Positions 35,699 through 47,493 of a DNA stretch of 64,000 nucleotides are shown one piece after another (the stretch's first letter is position 1; each line of letters starts with the position of its first letter). This DNA comes from Metridium senile (Eukaryota > Cnidaria > Anthozoa > Actiniaria > Metridiidae), in contig OX459103.1 of the NCBI GenBank assembly GCA_949775045.1, positions 5,629,502-5,693,501 on the forward strand, read 5' to 3'. The position numbers and the translations under genes were made by a program. The notes beneath the pieces are model-generated. The model did not search any database. It had not been told where the DNA came from and saw only the letters and a program-made list of their open reading frames with translations.

Positions 35699-36689
35699 AT
35701 TGCGAATATGTAATCATTTTCTTGGATTAGCTTGAGATGATTTGAAGCAAAAAAAAGTTATTTTTTTGGTCGTCCTCCTTTTCTGTTTGGTCCGTTCCTT
35801 AAGTCCGTGATCCGCTTGCCTGTACTGCTTTTACCTGGATATCGATGTTCGGTTCGTGCAGTGATACATGCGAGCTGAAAGACTGTCTAAAAACAGTGTT
35901 ATTAAAGTTGTTCTTGCAAAATATACGCAAGAAAAAACAAGGTAGATACTAGTCACTAAAGCAATTGGTGTTATATTTGAGGCGATTTAATTTAGGCTGT
36001 TGGATGTAGTTTTCAGAGAGGCTGATTTCAGCTGTTTTATATTTGTTGTTGTTGAGCTTGACCTTGAGTTTTAAAATCGGTCACGTTATCTGACATATTG
36101 TAAACAAAGAAATATTACTTTCATCGTTCAACTGCTAGATAATAGGTTGAAGCGATTAAGTTTAAACTTAAAAGTTTTGCGTATAAGTTTGTTGTTCTTT
36201 GCCGAGAAGCTAAGCGCTCGGCAATCGCCAATCAATCGCGGATCTGAAGCTTGTACGAGCTAATAGTATAGTCAATAAAATTAAACTATTGACAGATAAA
36301 CTCGTTATTTTAATCAAAAATATAAAATAAATAATTACAAGAAGCAAAATATTTACCCTAAACATCACTAAAGTATTATACTGTTGTTGTCTTCACTTCT
36401 AGTGCGCTGTATCGTACTCTCTAAGAATGCTTACAATACAGTTAAATATCCAATAAACAGCTTCGTCCTTTGTAACTGGTTGTGAATCAATTCTATAGCA
36501 TTATGAGTTTATAGCAGGGACGATTTCTCGATAAATTCCATCATAATAAGTTGGCTCGCTTAATTAGCCCGTAAATTGCATGATCTGTATTAAAATTCAC
36601 AGTGACCCTTTCCGAAAACATTCGACATAAACTTAAGTGTAATTCCACTGCGAATCATGTGGAGTGAGCGCATAAAATATGAGAATATT
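35699..36689. other. Foldback core, right half, no recognised gene
   Basis: No conserved coding segment on either strand. Contains a small hairpin GCCGAGAAGCTAAGCGCTCGGC near 36,200, here noted by its arms GCCGAG and CTCGGC. Confidence 0.5.
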
Positions 36690-36870
36690 CCACCTAGAAA
36701 TCAATCCTTCGACGAATCAAATATCCATGTGCTCGTATTGGCCAGTCTACGCATGCGCTGTGACCATACGCATGCGCGGTGACGACTAGACGGCGTTTTG
36801 CGACCCAAGAAAAAAAACAAAAAAACATTGAAGCCCATTTTAAGACTCGGGTTTCCTTTGGAAAGCCCGA
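36690..36870 (-). promoter_or_regulatory. Second promoter-like block, opposite orientation
   Basis: Two NRF1-like GCATGCGC words (36,751-36,758 and 36,770-36,777), an ATTGGCC box near 36,738, and a hairpin ACTCGGGTTTCC...GGAAAGCCCGAGT at 36,846-36,872. In reverse orientation the layout parallels the block at 33,780-33,900: CTCGGG hairpin, T-rich stretch with a GGTCG word, then NRF1-like site. It could be a diverged inverted copy. Confidence 0.4.
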
Positions 36871-37071
36871 GTAAAAAGTTCGCAAATCTATCAACTTTAA
36901 CAAATTGCGAACTTTTTACATGTATACTTGTAAAAAAAAGTTCGCAAATCTATCAACTTGAACAAATTGCGAACTTTTTACACGTATACTAGTAAAAAAA
37001 AGTTCGCAAAACTATCAACTTTAATAAATTGCGAACTTTTTAAACGTACCTATAGGATAATATAATATACT
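36871..37071. repeat. Second internal array of 3 hairpin units
   Basis: Three units in left-arm orientation ending in the long-form ACCTATAGGATAATATAAT. They show private changes (CAAAACTATCAACTTTAATA, TAAACGTACC) not seen in the main arms. Confidence 0.9.
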
Positions 37072-37530
37072 ATCTACATGTATGATAAGAAATTAATGCA
37101 GATGATGTGGTCGGCTGTAACAATAATTATGATAAACTTACATACTTCAGATAAAATAATAACAAACCTTTCTTGCTTTTCACGCTGAGTTTCTTTCTTT
37201 TTCTTATAAGGTCGAAGGTAAAAGTTTTGCTTAATCGACATTTTGAAAGGCAACCCTTTCTTATTTAAAAACAAAAATTAGTTATGGTGGTGTTACACGG
37301 AGTCAATAATTTTGTTATATGTTAATGTTTCTGAGGGATAATGGGAGGGTCGATAAAAAAATGCCATCTACATGTAGTTGTTAAGTTGAAGGTTATTTCC
37401 TTCCTACAGAAAAGATGAACCTGCATGTTTAGCCTAAAATTGTGTTTAAAACATGTTTAGGCTAACTTAAAACCTAGGTCAGTTCTTATTCGTGGCCGGG
37501 TTTTTCCTGTATTCGATAACTTGTATAAGC
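37072..37530. other. Core DNA, no recognised feature
   Basis: AT-rich. The minus-strand frame at 37,074-37,274 is Lys/Phe-rich without a domain. Nothing supportable. Confidence 0.5.
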
Positions 37531-37532
37531 TA

Positions 37533-37673
37533 GAGTACAAATACTAAAAGTGTGCAACATAAATACCACTAAATACTGCTAAATTATGCAAATTCTTTTG
37601 TTCTCTATTGTTTAATCAACACTATTTAGTGGTAAATAGTACAAAGTATTGCACACTTTTAGTGTTTGTACTC
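37533..37673. mobile_element. 141-bp MITE, GAGTACAAACACT family, inside the foldback core
   Basis: GAGTACAAATACTAAAAGTG at the left and the inverse of GAGTACAAACACTAAAAGTG at the right, flanked by TA on both sides. The inner arms TACCACTAAATA and TATTTAGTGGTA pair. It is the same size as the copy at 55,365-55,505. Confidence 0.88.
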
Positions 37674-37760
37674 TATAAGTTATATACACCTACTTGCACC
37701 AAGGTTGCCATACAAAAATAGAACATTTGTCATAAAGAAAATAGAACATTTGTGATTTAG

Positions 37761-37865
37761 TGTGTATCGTTATTGTAATAAATGACAAAACTTATTGTGT
37801 ATCGTTATTGTAATAAATGACAAAACTTATTGTGTATCGTTAATGTAATAAATGACAAAACTTAT
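37761..37865. repeat. 35-bp tandem repeat, 3 copies
   Basis: Unit TGTGTATCGTTATTGTAATA-AATGACAAAACTTAT, three consecutive copies with one substitution. The following 37,866-38,182 holds nothing recognised. Confidence 0.92.
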
Positions 37866-38182
37866 GAGAAAACTTAAGATGTGTTAATTTGCTGTCTTTT
37901 ATTATAAAATACTGCATGATGAATTGTTAATTGCATGACAGAGTTTAGAGTGAAAACACTTATAATAATAATACTAATAGTGCTATCTTGTAAAAGTAAG
38001 TACTATTTCATGCTTTATTACTTATAGTAATATTAGGAGTACTATTTCACTTGTTTTGTGTTTGCACTGTAGGGGCATCATTTTTATTTACGCGCTATCG
38101 TCATTACCGGATATATGCATAGCCATTGTCTTTCAAAGATTGTCCTAAGTTGATCGATTTGCAAACTATCTTTTTTTTAATA

Positions 38183-41100
38183 GTATGCAAGTAAAAAGTT
38201 CGCAATTTGTTAAAGTTAATAGATTTGCGAACTTTTTTTTACTAGTATACAAGTGAAAAGTTCGCAATTTGTTAAAGTTGATAGATTTGCGAACTTTTTT
38301 TTACTAGTATACATGTAAAAAGTTCGCAATTTGTTAAAGTTGATAGATTTGCGAACTTTTTTTTACTAGTATATTATATTATCCTATAGGTACGTGTAAA
38401 AAGTTCGCAATTTGTTAAAGTTGATAGATTTGCGAACTTTTTTTTACTAGTATACGTGTAAAAAGTTCGCAATTTGTTAAAGCTGATAGATTTGCGAACT
38501 TTTTTTTACTAGTATACAAGTGAAAAGTTCGCAATTTGTTAAAGTTGATAGATTTGCGAACTTTTTTTTACTAGTATACAAGTGAAAAGTTCGCAATTTG
38601 TTAAAGTTGATAGATTTGCGAACTTTTTTTTACTAGTATACGTGTAAAAAGTTCGCAATTTGTTAAAGCTGATAGATTTGCGAACTTTTTTTTACTAGTA
38701 TACAAGTGAAAAGTTCGCAATTTGTTAAAGTTGATAGATTTGCGAACTTTTTTTTACTAGTATACGTGTAAAAAGTTCGCAATTTGTTAAAGCTGATAGA
38801 TTTGCGAACTTTTTTTTACTAGTATACAAGTGAAAAGTTCGCAATTTGTTAAAGTTGATAGATTTGCGAACTTTTTTTTACTAGTATATTATATTATCCT
38901 ATAGGTACGTGTAAAAAGTTCGCAATTTGTTAAAGTTGATAGATTTGCGAACTTTTTTTTACTAGTATACGTGTAAAAAGTTCGCAATTTGTTAAAGCTG
39001 ATAGATTTGCGAACTTTTTTTTACTAGTATACAAGTGAAAAGTTCGCAATTTGTTAAAGTTGATAGATTTGCGAACTTTTTTTTACTAGTATACGTGTAA
39101 AAAGTTCGCAATTTGTTAAAGCTGATAGATTTGCGAACTTTTTTTTACTAGTATACAAGTGAAAAGTTCGCAATTTGTTAAAGTTGATAGATTTGCGAAC
39201 TTTTTTTTACTAGTATATTATATTATCCTATAGGTACGTGTAAAAAGTTCGCAATTTGTTAAAGTTGATAGATTTGCGAACTTTTTTTTACTAGTATACG
39301 TGTAAAAAGTTCGCAATTTGTTAAAGCTGATAGATTTGCGAACTTTTTTTTACTAGTATACAAGTGAAAAGTTCGCAATTTGTTAAAGTTGATAGATTTG
39401 CGAACTTTTTTTTACTAGTATATTATATTATCCTATAGGTACGTGTAAAAAGTTCGCAATTTGTTAAAGTTGATAGATTTGCGAACTTTTTTTTACTAGT
39501 ATACGTGTAAAAAGTTCGCAATTTGTTAAAGCTGATAGATTTGCGAACTTTTTTTTACTAGTATACAAGTGAAAAGTTCGCAATTTGTTAAAGTTGATAG
39601 ATTTGCGAACTTTTTTTTACTAGTATACGTGTAAAAAGTTCGCAATTTGTTAAAGCTGATAGATTTGCGAACTTTTTTTTACTAGTATACAAGTGAAAAG
39701 TTCGCAATTTGTTAAAGTTGATAGATTTGCGAACTTTTTTTTACTAGTATATTATATTATCCTATAGGTACGTGTAAAAAGTTCGCAATTTGTTAAAGTT
39801 GATAGATTTGCGAACTTTTTTTTACTAGTATACGTGTAAAAAGTTCGCAATTTGTTAAAGCTGATAGATTTGCGAACTTTTTTTTACTAGTATACAAGTG
39901 AAAAGTTCGCAATTTGTTAAAGTTGATAGATTTGCGAACTTTTTTTTACTAGTATATTATATTATCCTATAGGTACGTGTAAAAAGTTCGCAATTTGTTA
40001 AAGTTGATAGATTTGCGAACTTTTTTTTACTAGTATACGTGTAAAAAGTTCGCAATTTGTTAAAGCTGATAGATTTGCGAACTTTTTTTTACTAGTATAC
40101 AAGTGAAAAGTTCGCAATTTGTTAAAGTTGATAGATTTGCGAACTTTTTTTTACTAGTATACGTGTAAAAAGTTCGCAATTTGTTAAAGCTGATAGATTT
40201 GCGAACTTTTTTTTACTAGTATACAAGTGAAAAGTTCGCAATTTGTTAAAGTTGATAGATTTGCGAACTTTTTTTTACTAGTATACAAGTGAAAAGTTCG
40301 CAATTTGTTCAAGTTGATACATTTGCGAACTTTTTTTTACTAGTATACATGTAAAAAGTTCGCAATTTGTTAAAGTTGATAGATTTGCGAACTTTTTTTT
40401 ACTAGTATATTATATTATCCTATAGGTACGTGTAAAAAGTTCGCAATTTGTTAAAGTTGATAGATTTGCGAACTTTTTTTTACTAGTATACAAGTGAAAA
40501 GTTCGCAATTTGTTAAAGTTGATAGATTTGCGAACTTTTTTTTACTAGTATACATGTAAAAAGTTCGCAATTTGTTAAAGTTGATAGATTTGCGAACTTT
40601 TTTTTACTAGTATATTATATTATCCTATAGGTACGTGTAAAAAGTTCGCAATTTGTTAAAGTTGATAGATTTGCGAACTTTTTTTTACTAGTATACGTGT
40701 AAAAAGTTCGCAATTTGTTAAAGCTGATAGATTTGCGAACTTTTTTTTACTAGTATACAAGTGAAAAGTTCGCAATTTGTTAAAGTTGATAGATTTGCGA
40801 ACTTTTTTTTACTAGTATACAAGTGAAAAGTTCGCAATTTGTTCAAGTTGATACATTTGCGAACTTTTTTTTACTAGTATACATGTAAAAAGTTCGCAAT
40901 TTGTTAAAGTTGATAGATTTGCGAACTTTTTTTTACTAGTATATTATATTATCCTATAGGTACGTGTAAAAAGTTCGCAATTTGTTAAAGTTGATACATT
41001 TGCGAACTTTTTTTTACTAGTATACGTGTAAAAAGTTCGCAATTTGTTAAAGCTGATAGATTTGCGAACTTTTTTTTACTAGTATACAAGTGAAAAGTTC

Positions 41101-41741
41101 GCAATTTGTTAAAGTTGATAGATTTGCGAACTTTTTTTTACTAGTATACGTGTAAAAAGTTCGCAATTTGTTAAAGCTGATAGATTTGCGAACTTTTTTT
41201 TACTAGTATACATGTAAAAAGTTCGCAATTTGTTAAAGTTGATAGATTTGCGAACTTTTTTTTACTAGTATATTATATTATCCTATAGGTACGTGTAAAA
41301 AGTTCGCAATTTGTTAAAGTTGATAGATTTGCGAACTTTTTTTTACTAGTATACAAGTGAAAAGTTCGCAATTTGTTAAAGTTGATAGATTTGCGAACTT
41401 TTTTTTACTAGTATACATGTAAAAAGTTCGCAATTTGTTAAAGTTGATAGATTTGCGAACTTTTTTTTACTAGTATACATGTAAAAAGTTCGCAATTTGT
41501 TAAAGTTGATAGATTTGCGAACTTTTTTTTACTAGTATACATGTAAAAAGTTCGCAATTTGTTAAAGTTGATAGATTTGCGAACTTTTTTTTACTAGTAT
41601 ATTATATTATCCTATAGGTACGTGTAAAAAGTTCGCAATTTGTTAAAGTTGATAGATTTGCGAACTTTTTTTTACTAGTATACGTGTAAAAAGTTCGCAA
41701 TTTGTTAAAGTTGATAGATTTGCGAACTTTTTTTTACTAGT
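38183..41741. repeat. Right arm: inverted array of about 54 hairpin units
   Basis: Same unit as the left arm in reverse orientation, with about 11 long (81-bp) units. A variant loop GTTAAAGCTGATAGA is frequent here and absent from the left arm. A few units carry GTTCAAGTTGATACA, the counterpart of a left-arm variant. Arm-specific variants show the arms have amplified partly independently. Confidence 0.95.
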
Positions 41742-41850
41742 ATATAGTGAATATTTTATAGAGTTATTTATACATAATCATATAAATTGCGAACTTTTTT
41801 TTACTAGTACTAGTATATGATTTTGCAAACTTTGCAAGTGTGTTAGTCCC
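41742..41850. repeat. Terminal inverted repeat, right unique part
   Basis: Inverse of 28,201-28,310, ending GCAAGTGTGTTAGTCCC. The near-identity of the two ends points to a recent insertion or to gene conversion between the arms. Confidence 0.9.
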
Positions 41851-41860
41851 CAACAAACTC
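41851..41860. repeat. Target-site duplication, right copy
   Basis: CAACAAACTC immediately follows the terminal CCC of the foldback element, an exact match to the left copy. Confidence 0.88.
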
Positions 41861-42900
41861 CACTGATGATATTTACACCCACCATTTGCGAATACAAACG
41901 AATATAAAATCTTCAAATCAACACACTGTTATGATGTCGATTATATTGACCGTTTGTAATGCGATGGTCACAGATAAGGCATATTTTATTCGAGATAACA
42001 GGTCTAACATAGACACTTATGGCCTGATATGCTGAGAACGAACAATGTAAACAATTCCACACACAACGCAGACACTAACCGTTTGCTCTACTCGCCGAAT
42101 ACACTGTTATACACAACCATAGCTTTATACGCTAACCAATACCACAAAGCTACGATTTTAAATTCGAGGCAAATATGCTTCGCATTGAGACGGCGTAAAA
42201 TGCCATATCACTTTCTATTGTTAAAGCTCCGATCAGCATGTTTTCTGTACATTTCGAGAGAACGCACTTGATGTGAATTCTACATCGTTTTTGAAATCAA
42301 CAAAAGTCTTAAAGTTCAAGTAACATAAACTGCGATTACTTACCGAGTTTTTCGTAGTCAAATCGAACGTTTGATCGAGTCACGTTTCGAAGAAGTGATC
42401 AGAATCTGGTTAAGCTTTCACAGTTGTAGTACAGAGATTGTGATAGCTTGATAAAGAGATTCCTTATGAAAGGGTCAAATATCCGAAAGCAATACAGGCC
42501 ACCCTCTGCCCTCAGGCAATTTATACTTGATGCCTAAATTTAAACAAATTAAAAATCTTTCAAAAAATTCTAGATATTTCCTATGTTGTAAAACTCATTT
42601 GAGCTCAAATAAATCGTTTCCAAGAGTTTTACGAGCCGATTTGGTGGGCTTTTTATCGTCTAAGTCAACATTGTTGTTTTCACAGATAATTGTCACTTTT
42701 GTCACGCAATTGACAATAGCTGGATGTCACGGTGCTGTCACGTTTCTGTCACGAACAGGAAATGATAAGACAAACATCTTGTCTTGTTAATTTTTGTCGT
42801 GACCTTTGTGTGTAATAGTAATAAAAGCACAGCAAAAACGGAACCGAGAAATAATAGACACTGCAAAACACGTTTTAGCGAAATCTAAAAATAGACTTTT
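41861..42900. other. Right flank of the foldback element, no clear gene
   Basis: The first ~90 bp resume the target repeat. Frames at 42,029 and 42,527 have no recognised domain. A consensus donor ACTCG|GTAAGT lies on the minus strand at 42,344/42,343, which could end an untranslated exon, but nothing else supports a gene. Confidence 0.45.
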
Positions 42901-42968
42901 GAGGTGTGGGATGGGAGGAGGTAGTGTGGAGGGGAGGGGAGGGAGGGGGGGGGGGGGGGGGGCGGGGC
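42901..42968. repeat. G-rich tract with ~18-base G run
   Basis: GGGAGGAGG-type sequence leads into an uninterrupted run of about 18-20 G near 42,945-42,962. It could form a G-quadruplex. The Gly-rich frame across it is an artefact. Confidence 0.85.
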
Positions 42969-43750
42969 GGTGTCAATTCTGGAAAAAAAATTAACTTCTG
43001 TAACGTAAAAACTGTCTGTGGTAGACAAAAATGTTAGTGCGTGGCTTTACCCTGTGTTGCTGTCGGTTTGCGGGCGGGCTCCACCGGCTACGATAGAGAC
43101 TTTGCATCGGAAAACATAGCTCCGTGATTTTGAACATTAGAAACCGGCTTTTAAAAACAAATACTGAAACATCCAGAGAAGCCTTTCACAGCACAGTATA
43201 TATATATGATTATATATTCTCAGACGACTTATAACCGGCCACAAAATGATATATATATCATTCAAAAAGTTCTTGAGGTTCTACTGTTCGCTCGATTTTG
43301 AATGCCCGAAAGATTACAGCGATAACAATCAGAAATCTTGAAAAGGACGCGTGTTTTTTTTTTTTTCACGCATAGCTATGTATTACACATCAAAATGCCC
43401 GTAAAAGAATGGTGTTCTTCAATCCATAGCTACGTTTTTGAAAGGGTTTGTTTAATTTTAAATATTGCCCATAACACAATCTCCCTTGTAAAAGTGATCA
43501 AACCGTTCGCTTTCAACTTCCAAAAGGACTTGTACTTTTTGAACGGAAAGTAGATAAAAATCATTTGATTAGCTCAATAAAGGATTAAGGTAGCTGTATC
43601 CATGGCTACTTTTCTGCAAATATTTCGAAAAACGATCGACAAACTACGAGGCCTTGTTTTTACCAGTTTGACTAGGCGCATTGAAGCCATGCAAATGTAA
43701 GCACGTGTTTTCCGATTCATACTCTAGCTAATCTTCTTGGTTTCGTAAGT
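42969..43750. other. No recognised feature
   Basis: Mixed-composition DNA. The frame at 43,338-43,553 has no recognisable domain. Confidence 0.5.
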
Positions 43751-43751
43751 C

Positions 43752-44032
43752 ATATTTATTGCTACTGGAACAAATCGTTCAGATACGCTGGGGCAAGCTT
43801 ATGTATGTTTTTAAACATCATTATATTCATCATCATTATATATCATTATATCATTATATTTATTGCTACTGGAACAAATCGTTCAGATACGCTGGGGCAA
43901 GCTTATGTATGTTTTTAAACATCATTATATTCATCATCATTATATATCATTATATCATTATATTTATTGCTACTGGAACAAATCGTTCAGATACGCTGGG
44001 GCAAGCTTATGTATGTTTTTAAACATCATTAT
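43752..44032. repeat. ~104-bp tandem repeat, 2.7 copies
   Basis: The unit starts TTATTGCTACTGGAACAAAT and contains GATACGCTGGGGCAAGCTTA, with copies at about 43,755, 43,859 and 43,963. Copies are virtually identical. Two overlapping frames repeat the same peptide because of this. Confidence 0.93.
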
Positions 44033-44214
44033 GGGCCGTATTAAGACTGGGATTGAGGAGAGAGGGGGAGGGGTGGTGGGCTTCTCTCCCCAAACCTTAG
44101 AACCCTAGAGCCGCCACGCAGGCTAGAGGAAAAGAGGCTCGTATTACCGCCGGGTCAAAAATACTGTCTAATGGCAACAACACATGTAATAGTCAAGTAT
44201 ACATAAGTGACACG

Positions 44215-44300
44215 CGAACCCTAAGGGGTGGACCATTAGGTGTTTGAGGGGGGTGGGGGCACGAATATTTTTTTTGTCATTGTTAATGTCCACGATTTGT
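44215..44300. repeat. Fragment of GGACCATT dispersed repeat
   Basis: AAGGGGTGGACCATTAGGTG followed by TTTGAGGGGGGTGGGGG. Related pieces are at 24,286, 24,417 and 25,955. Probably a degraded dispersed element. Confidence 0.55.
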
Positions 44301-44378
44301 TGTTTTTTTTCTTTAATGCTGTACTCGAATTTTTTTGGGGAATTTGCCCACAAATAGTTGTGGTCATATAATAAACAT

Positions 44379-44427
44379 CTTATTAACCGAGCTTGGCCTG
44401 TACAGACCTCCCGCTCGGTTAATAAGA
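44379..44427. repeat. Hairpin with TTATTAACCGAGC arms
   Basis: TCTTATTAACCGAGC pairs with GCTCGGTTAATAAGA across a 19-base loop. It resembles the palindromes at 35,371 and 49,768 in having a CCGAG-type inner stem and an AT-rich outer stem. Confidence 0.8.
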
Positions 44428-44429
44428 TC

Positions 44430-46690
44430 TTAATAATGATATGATAATGAAATGATTTGACATATTAATTATATATTTATATAATTTATGTTAATGATTA
44501 ATATATCATTTTCATATATCATGAATGATATGACAATAAACTTATGTGATAATGATATGACAATGATATACAATGATATAACAATATACTAATGAAAAAC
44601 TAATGATATACTAATGATATGACAATGATATACTAATGATATGACAATGATATACTAATGATATGACAATGATATACTAATGATATGACAATGATATACT
44701 AATGATATGACAATGATATACTAATGATATGCTAATGATATGACAATGATATATTAATGATATGACAATGATATACTAATGATATGACAATGATATACTA
44801 ATGATATGACAATGATATACTAATGATATGACAATGATATACTAATGAAATGCTAATGATATGACAATGATATATTAATGATATGACAATGATATACTAA
44901 TGATATGACAATGATATACTAATGATATGACAATGATATACTAATGATATGACAATGATATACTAATGATATGACAATGATATACTAATGATATGACAAT
45001 GATATACTAATGATATGACAATGATATACTAATGATATGCTAATGATATGACAATGATATATTAATGATATGACAATGATATACTAATGATATGACAATG
45101 ACATACTAATGATATGACAATGATATATTAATGATATGACAATGATATACTAATGATATGACAATGATATACTAATGATATGATAATGATATACTAATGA
45201 TATAACAATGATATACTAATAATATGATAATGATATACTAATGATATGATAATGATATACTAATGATATGACAATGATATGACAATGATATACTAATGAC
45301 ATGAAAATGATGTACTAATGATATAACAATGATATACTAATGATATGACAATGATATACTAATGATATGATAATGATATACTAATATGATAATGATATAC
45401 TAATGATATGACAATGATATACTAATGATATGATAATGATATACTAATGATATGATAATGATATGACAATGATATACTAATGATATGACAATGATATACT
45501 AATGATATGATAATGATATACTAATATGATAATGATATACTAATGATATGACAATGATATACTAATGATATGATAACGATATACTAATGATATGATAATG
45601 ATATGACAATGATATACTAATGATATGATAATGATATACTAATGATATACAAGTGACATTACAATGATATACTAATGATATGACAATGATATACTAATGA
45701 TATGATGATATACTAATGAAATGACAATGATATACTAATGATATGATAATGATATGATATACTAATGATATGATAATGATATACTAATGATATACGAGTG
45801 ACATTACAATGATATAGTAATGATATGACAATGATATACTAATGATATGATGATATACTAATGAAATGACAATGATATACTAATGATATGATATGATATA
45901 CTAATGATATGATAATGATATACTAATATGATAATGATATACTAATATGACAATATCTGACATGACGACTATATGCTAATATGACAATGATATGCTAATG
46001 ATATGACAATTATATACTAATGATATATTAATGATATGACAATGATATCCTAATGATATGACAATGATATATTAATGAAATGACAATGATATATTAATGA
46101 AATGACAATGATATACTAATGATATGACAATGATATACTAATGATATACTAATGATATGACAATGATATACTAATGACATGAAAATGATGTACTAATGAT
46201 ATAACAATGATATACTATTGATATGACAATGATATACTAATATGACAATGATATACTAATGACATGACAATGATATATTAATGATATGACAATATACTAA
46301 TGATATAACAATGATATACTAATGATATGACAATGATATACTAATGATATGATAATGATATACTAATGAAATGACAATGATATACTAATGAAATGACAAT
46401 GATATACTAATGATATGACAATGATATACTAATGATATGATAATGATATGACAATGATGTGATACTGATATACTAATGACATGAAAATGATATACTAATG
46501 ATAGGACAATGATATACTAATGATATGACAATGATATACTAATGATATGACAATGATATACTAATGATATGACAAGGATATACTAATGACATGACAATGA
46601 TATACTAATGATATGACAATGATGTGACAATGATATACTAATGACATGAAAATGTTGTACTAATGATATGACAGTGATATATTAATGGTC
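44430..46690. repeat. 2.3-kb minisatellite, 22-bp unit (two 11-bp halves)
   Basis: The dominant unit is ATGATATACTA + ATGATATGACA. Variants replace GACA by GATA or GCTA, or TGAT by TGAA. The array is most regular from 44,590 to 45,180 and more mixed towards the right. There is no coding capacity because 22 is not a multiple of three. Confidence 0.97.
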
Positions 46691-46945
46691 ATGATACGAT
46701 AATAAAGTCAGGAGTAAATGGGTTTGGGGAAAGTAATTAGCAAACAACACAAAAAAGCATTTTTATTTCCAACTTGAAAAATGAAATTGTGAGAAGAAAG
46801 AAAGAAGATAAAGTATGACAAAAAATAACAAACATTGCATAAACTGAACAGCATCAAGAAAACAACAACGAATGAAAATTTGAACACAAGATGAAACAGA
46901 CAAGAGGGGATGAGAAACTTCACATTTTGAGAAGAATTCAAGCTA

Positions 46946-47164
46946 AAAGCCCGGGCAAACGGTTTCAACATTTGTTTCAACATCGGTTCGATTTTGTTAA
47001 ATAGCAATATATGTTTAAACGCTTTTAAACTCTTTCAACATTGTTGAAACGTTTTGAATCGATGTTGAATTGATGTTGAAAGAGTTTAAATGCGTTTAAA
47101 CATTGCTTTTCAACAAAATCGAATGGATGTTGAAGCAAAAGTTGAAACTGTTTGCCCGGGCCTT
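46946..47164. mobile_element. ~219-bp palindromic MITE (CCCGGGCAAAC ends)
   Basis: The ends AAAGCCCGGGCAAACGGTTT and the inverse of AAAGGCCCGGGCAAACAGTT lead into long imperfect arms with TTCAACAT, AAATCGA and GTTTAAACG(C) words. The minus-strand frame at 46,708-47,007 runs into it and is not supported. No clear target duplication. Confidence 0.82.
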
Positions 47165-47493
47165 TAGTAAACCCCCTGGCAAATGAGAAGGAGACTGGAT
47201 CAAAGTGGTGAGCTGCAAAACAAGACTGTTAATGTGTGTGGTGTTGGCAAGTACATGGAATATTCTGTGGCTGTCTTACATTTGCTGTTGCTAAGTTGCT
47301 GAACTGTAAAACTATAAAATTGACCATCCATTTGATGAGGTTTTGCTTGTAATGTTCACTAAGAGTAGTTTCTTTTTGCACGGAATCCAGTAATTCTGAC
47401 ATTTGATATTAGCAATTTAAGATAGAGTTAACGTTATATAATATCATTTTAATATAATGGTAGTAGTATTTTGTGTAATAGTTTTACTAATTT

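Larger units (their letters stand above)
28201..41850. mobile_element. 13.65-kb foldback (FB)-type DNA transposon with hairpin-satellite arms
   Basis: A direct repeat CAACAAACTC lies at 28,191-28,200 and again at 41,851-41,860. The ends GGGAATTAACACACTTGC and its inverse open near-identical terminal repeats of about 110 bp with one internal mismatch. These run into oppositely oriented arrays of hairpin units (28,311-32,618 and 38,183-41,741). The core, 32,619-38,182, holds promoter-like DNA, a spliced gene candidate and nested repeats. Long inverted repeats made of tandem subrepeats match the class called foldback elements (Drosophila FB, sea urchin TU). No transposase is recognised, so it may depend on one elsewhere. 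A TSD of 9-10 bp would fit a Mutator-like source, but the superfamily is unassigned. Confidence 0.9.

Noticed and set aside
28201..41850. Centromeric satellite as an explanation for the hairpin arrays
   Set aside because: The arrays are exactly mirrored, bounded by unique terminal sequence and a target duplication, and enclose a core. A mobile element explains this better.
42029..42790. Frames at 42,029 and 42,527 as genes
   Set aside because: No conserved blocks and no coherent splice model. A lone consensus donor on the other strand at 42,344 is not enough.
46708..47007. Minus-strand 99-codon frame
   Set aside because: It starts inside the palindromic MITE at 46,946, is Phe/Leu-rich and has no recognisable domain or splice context.
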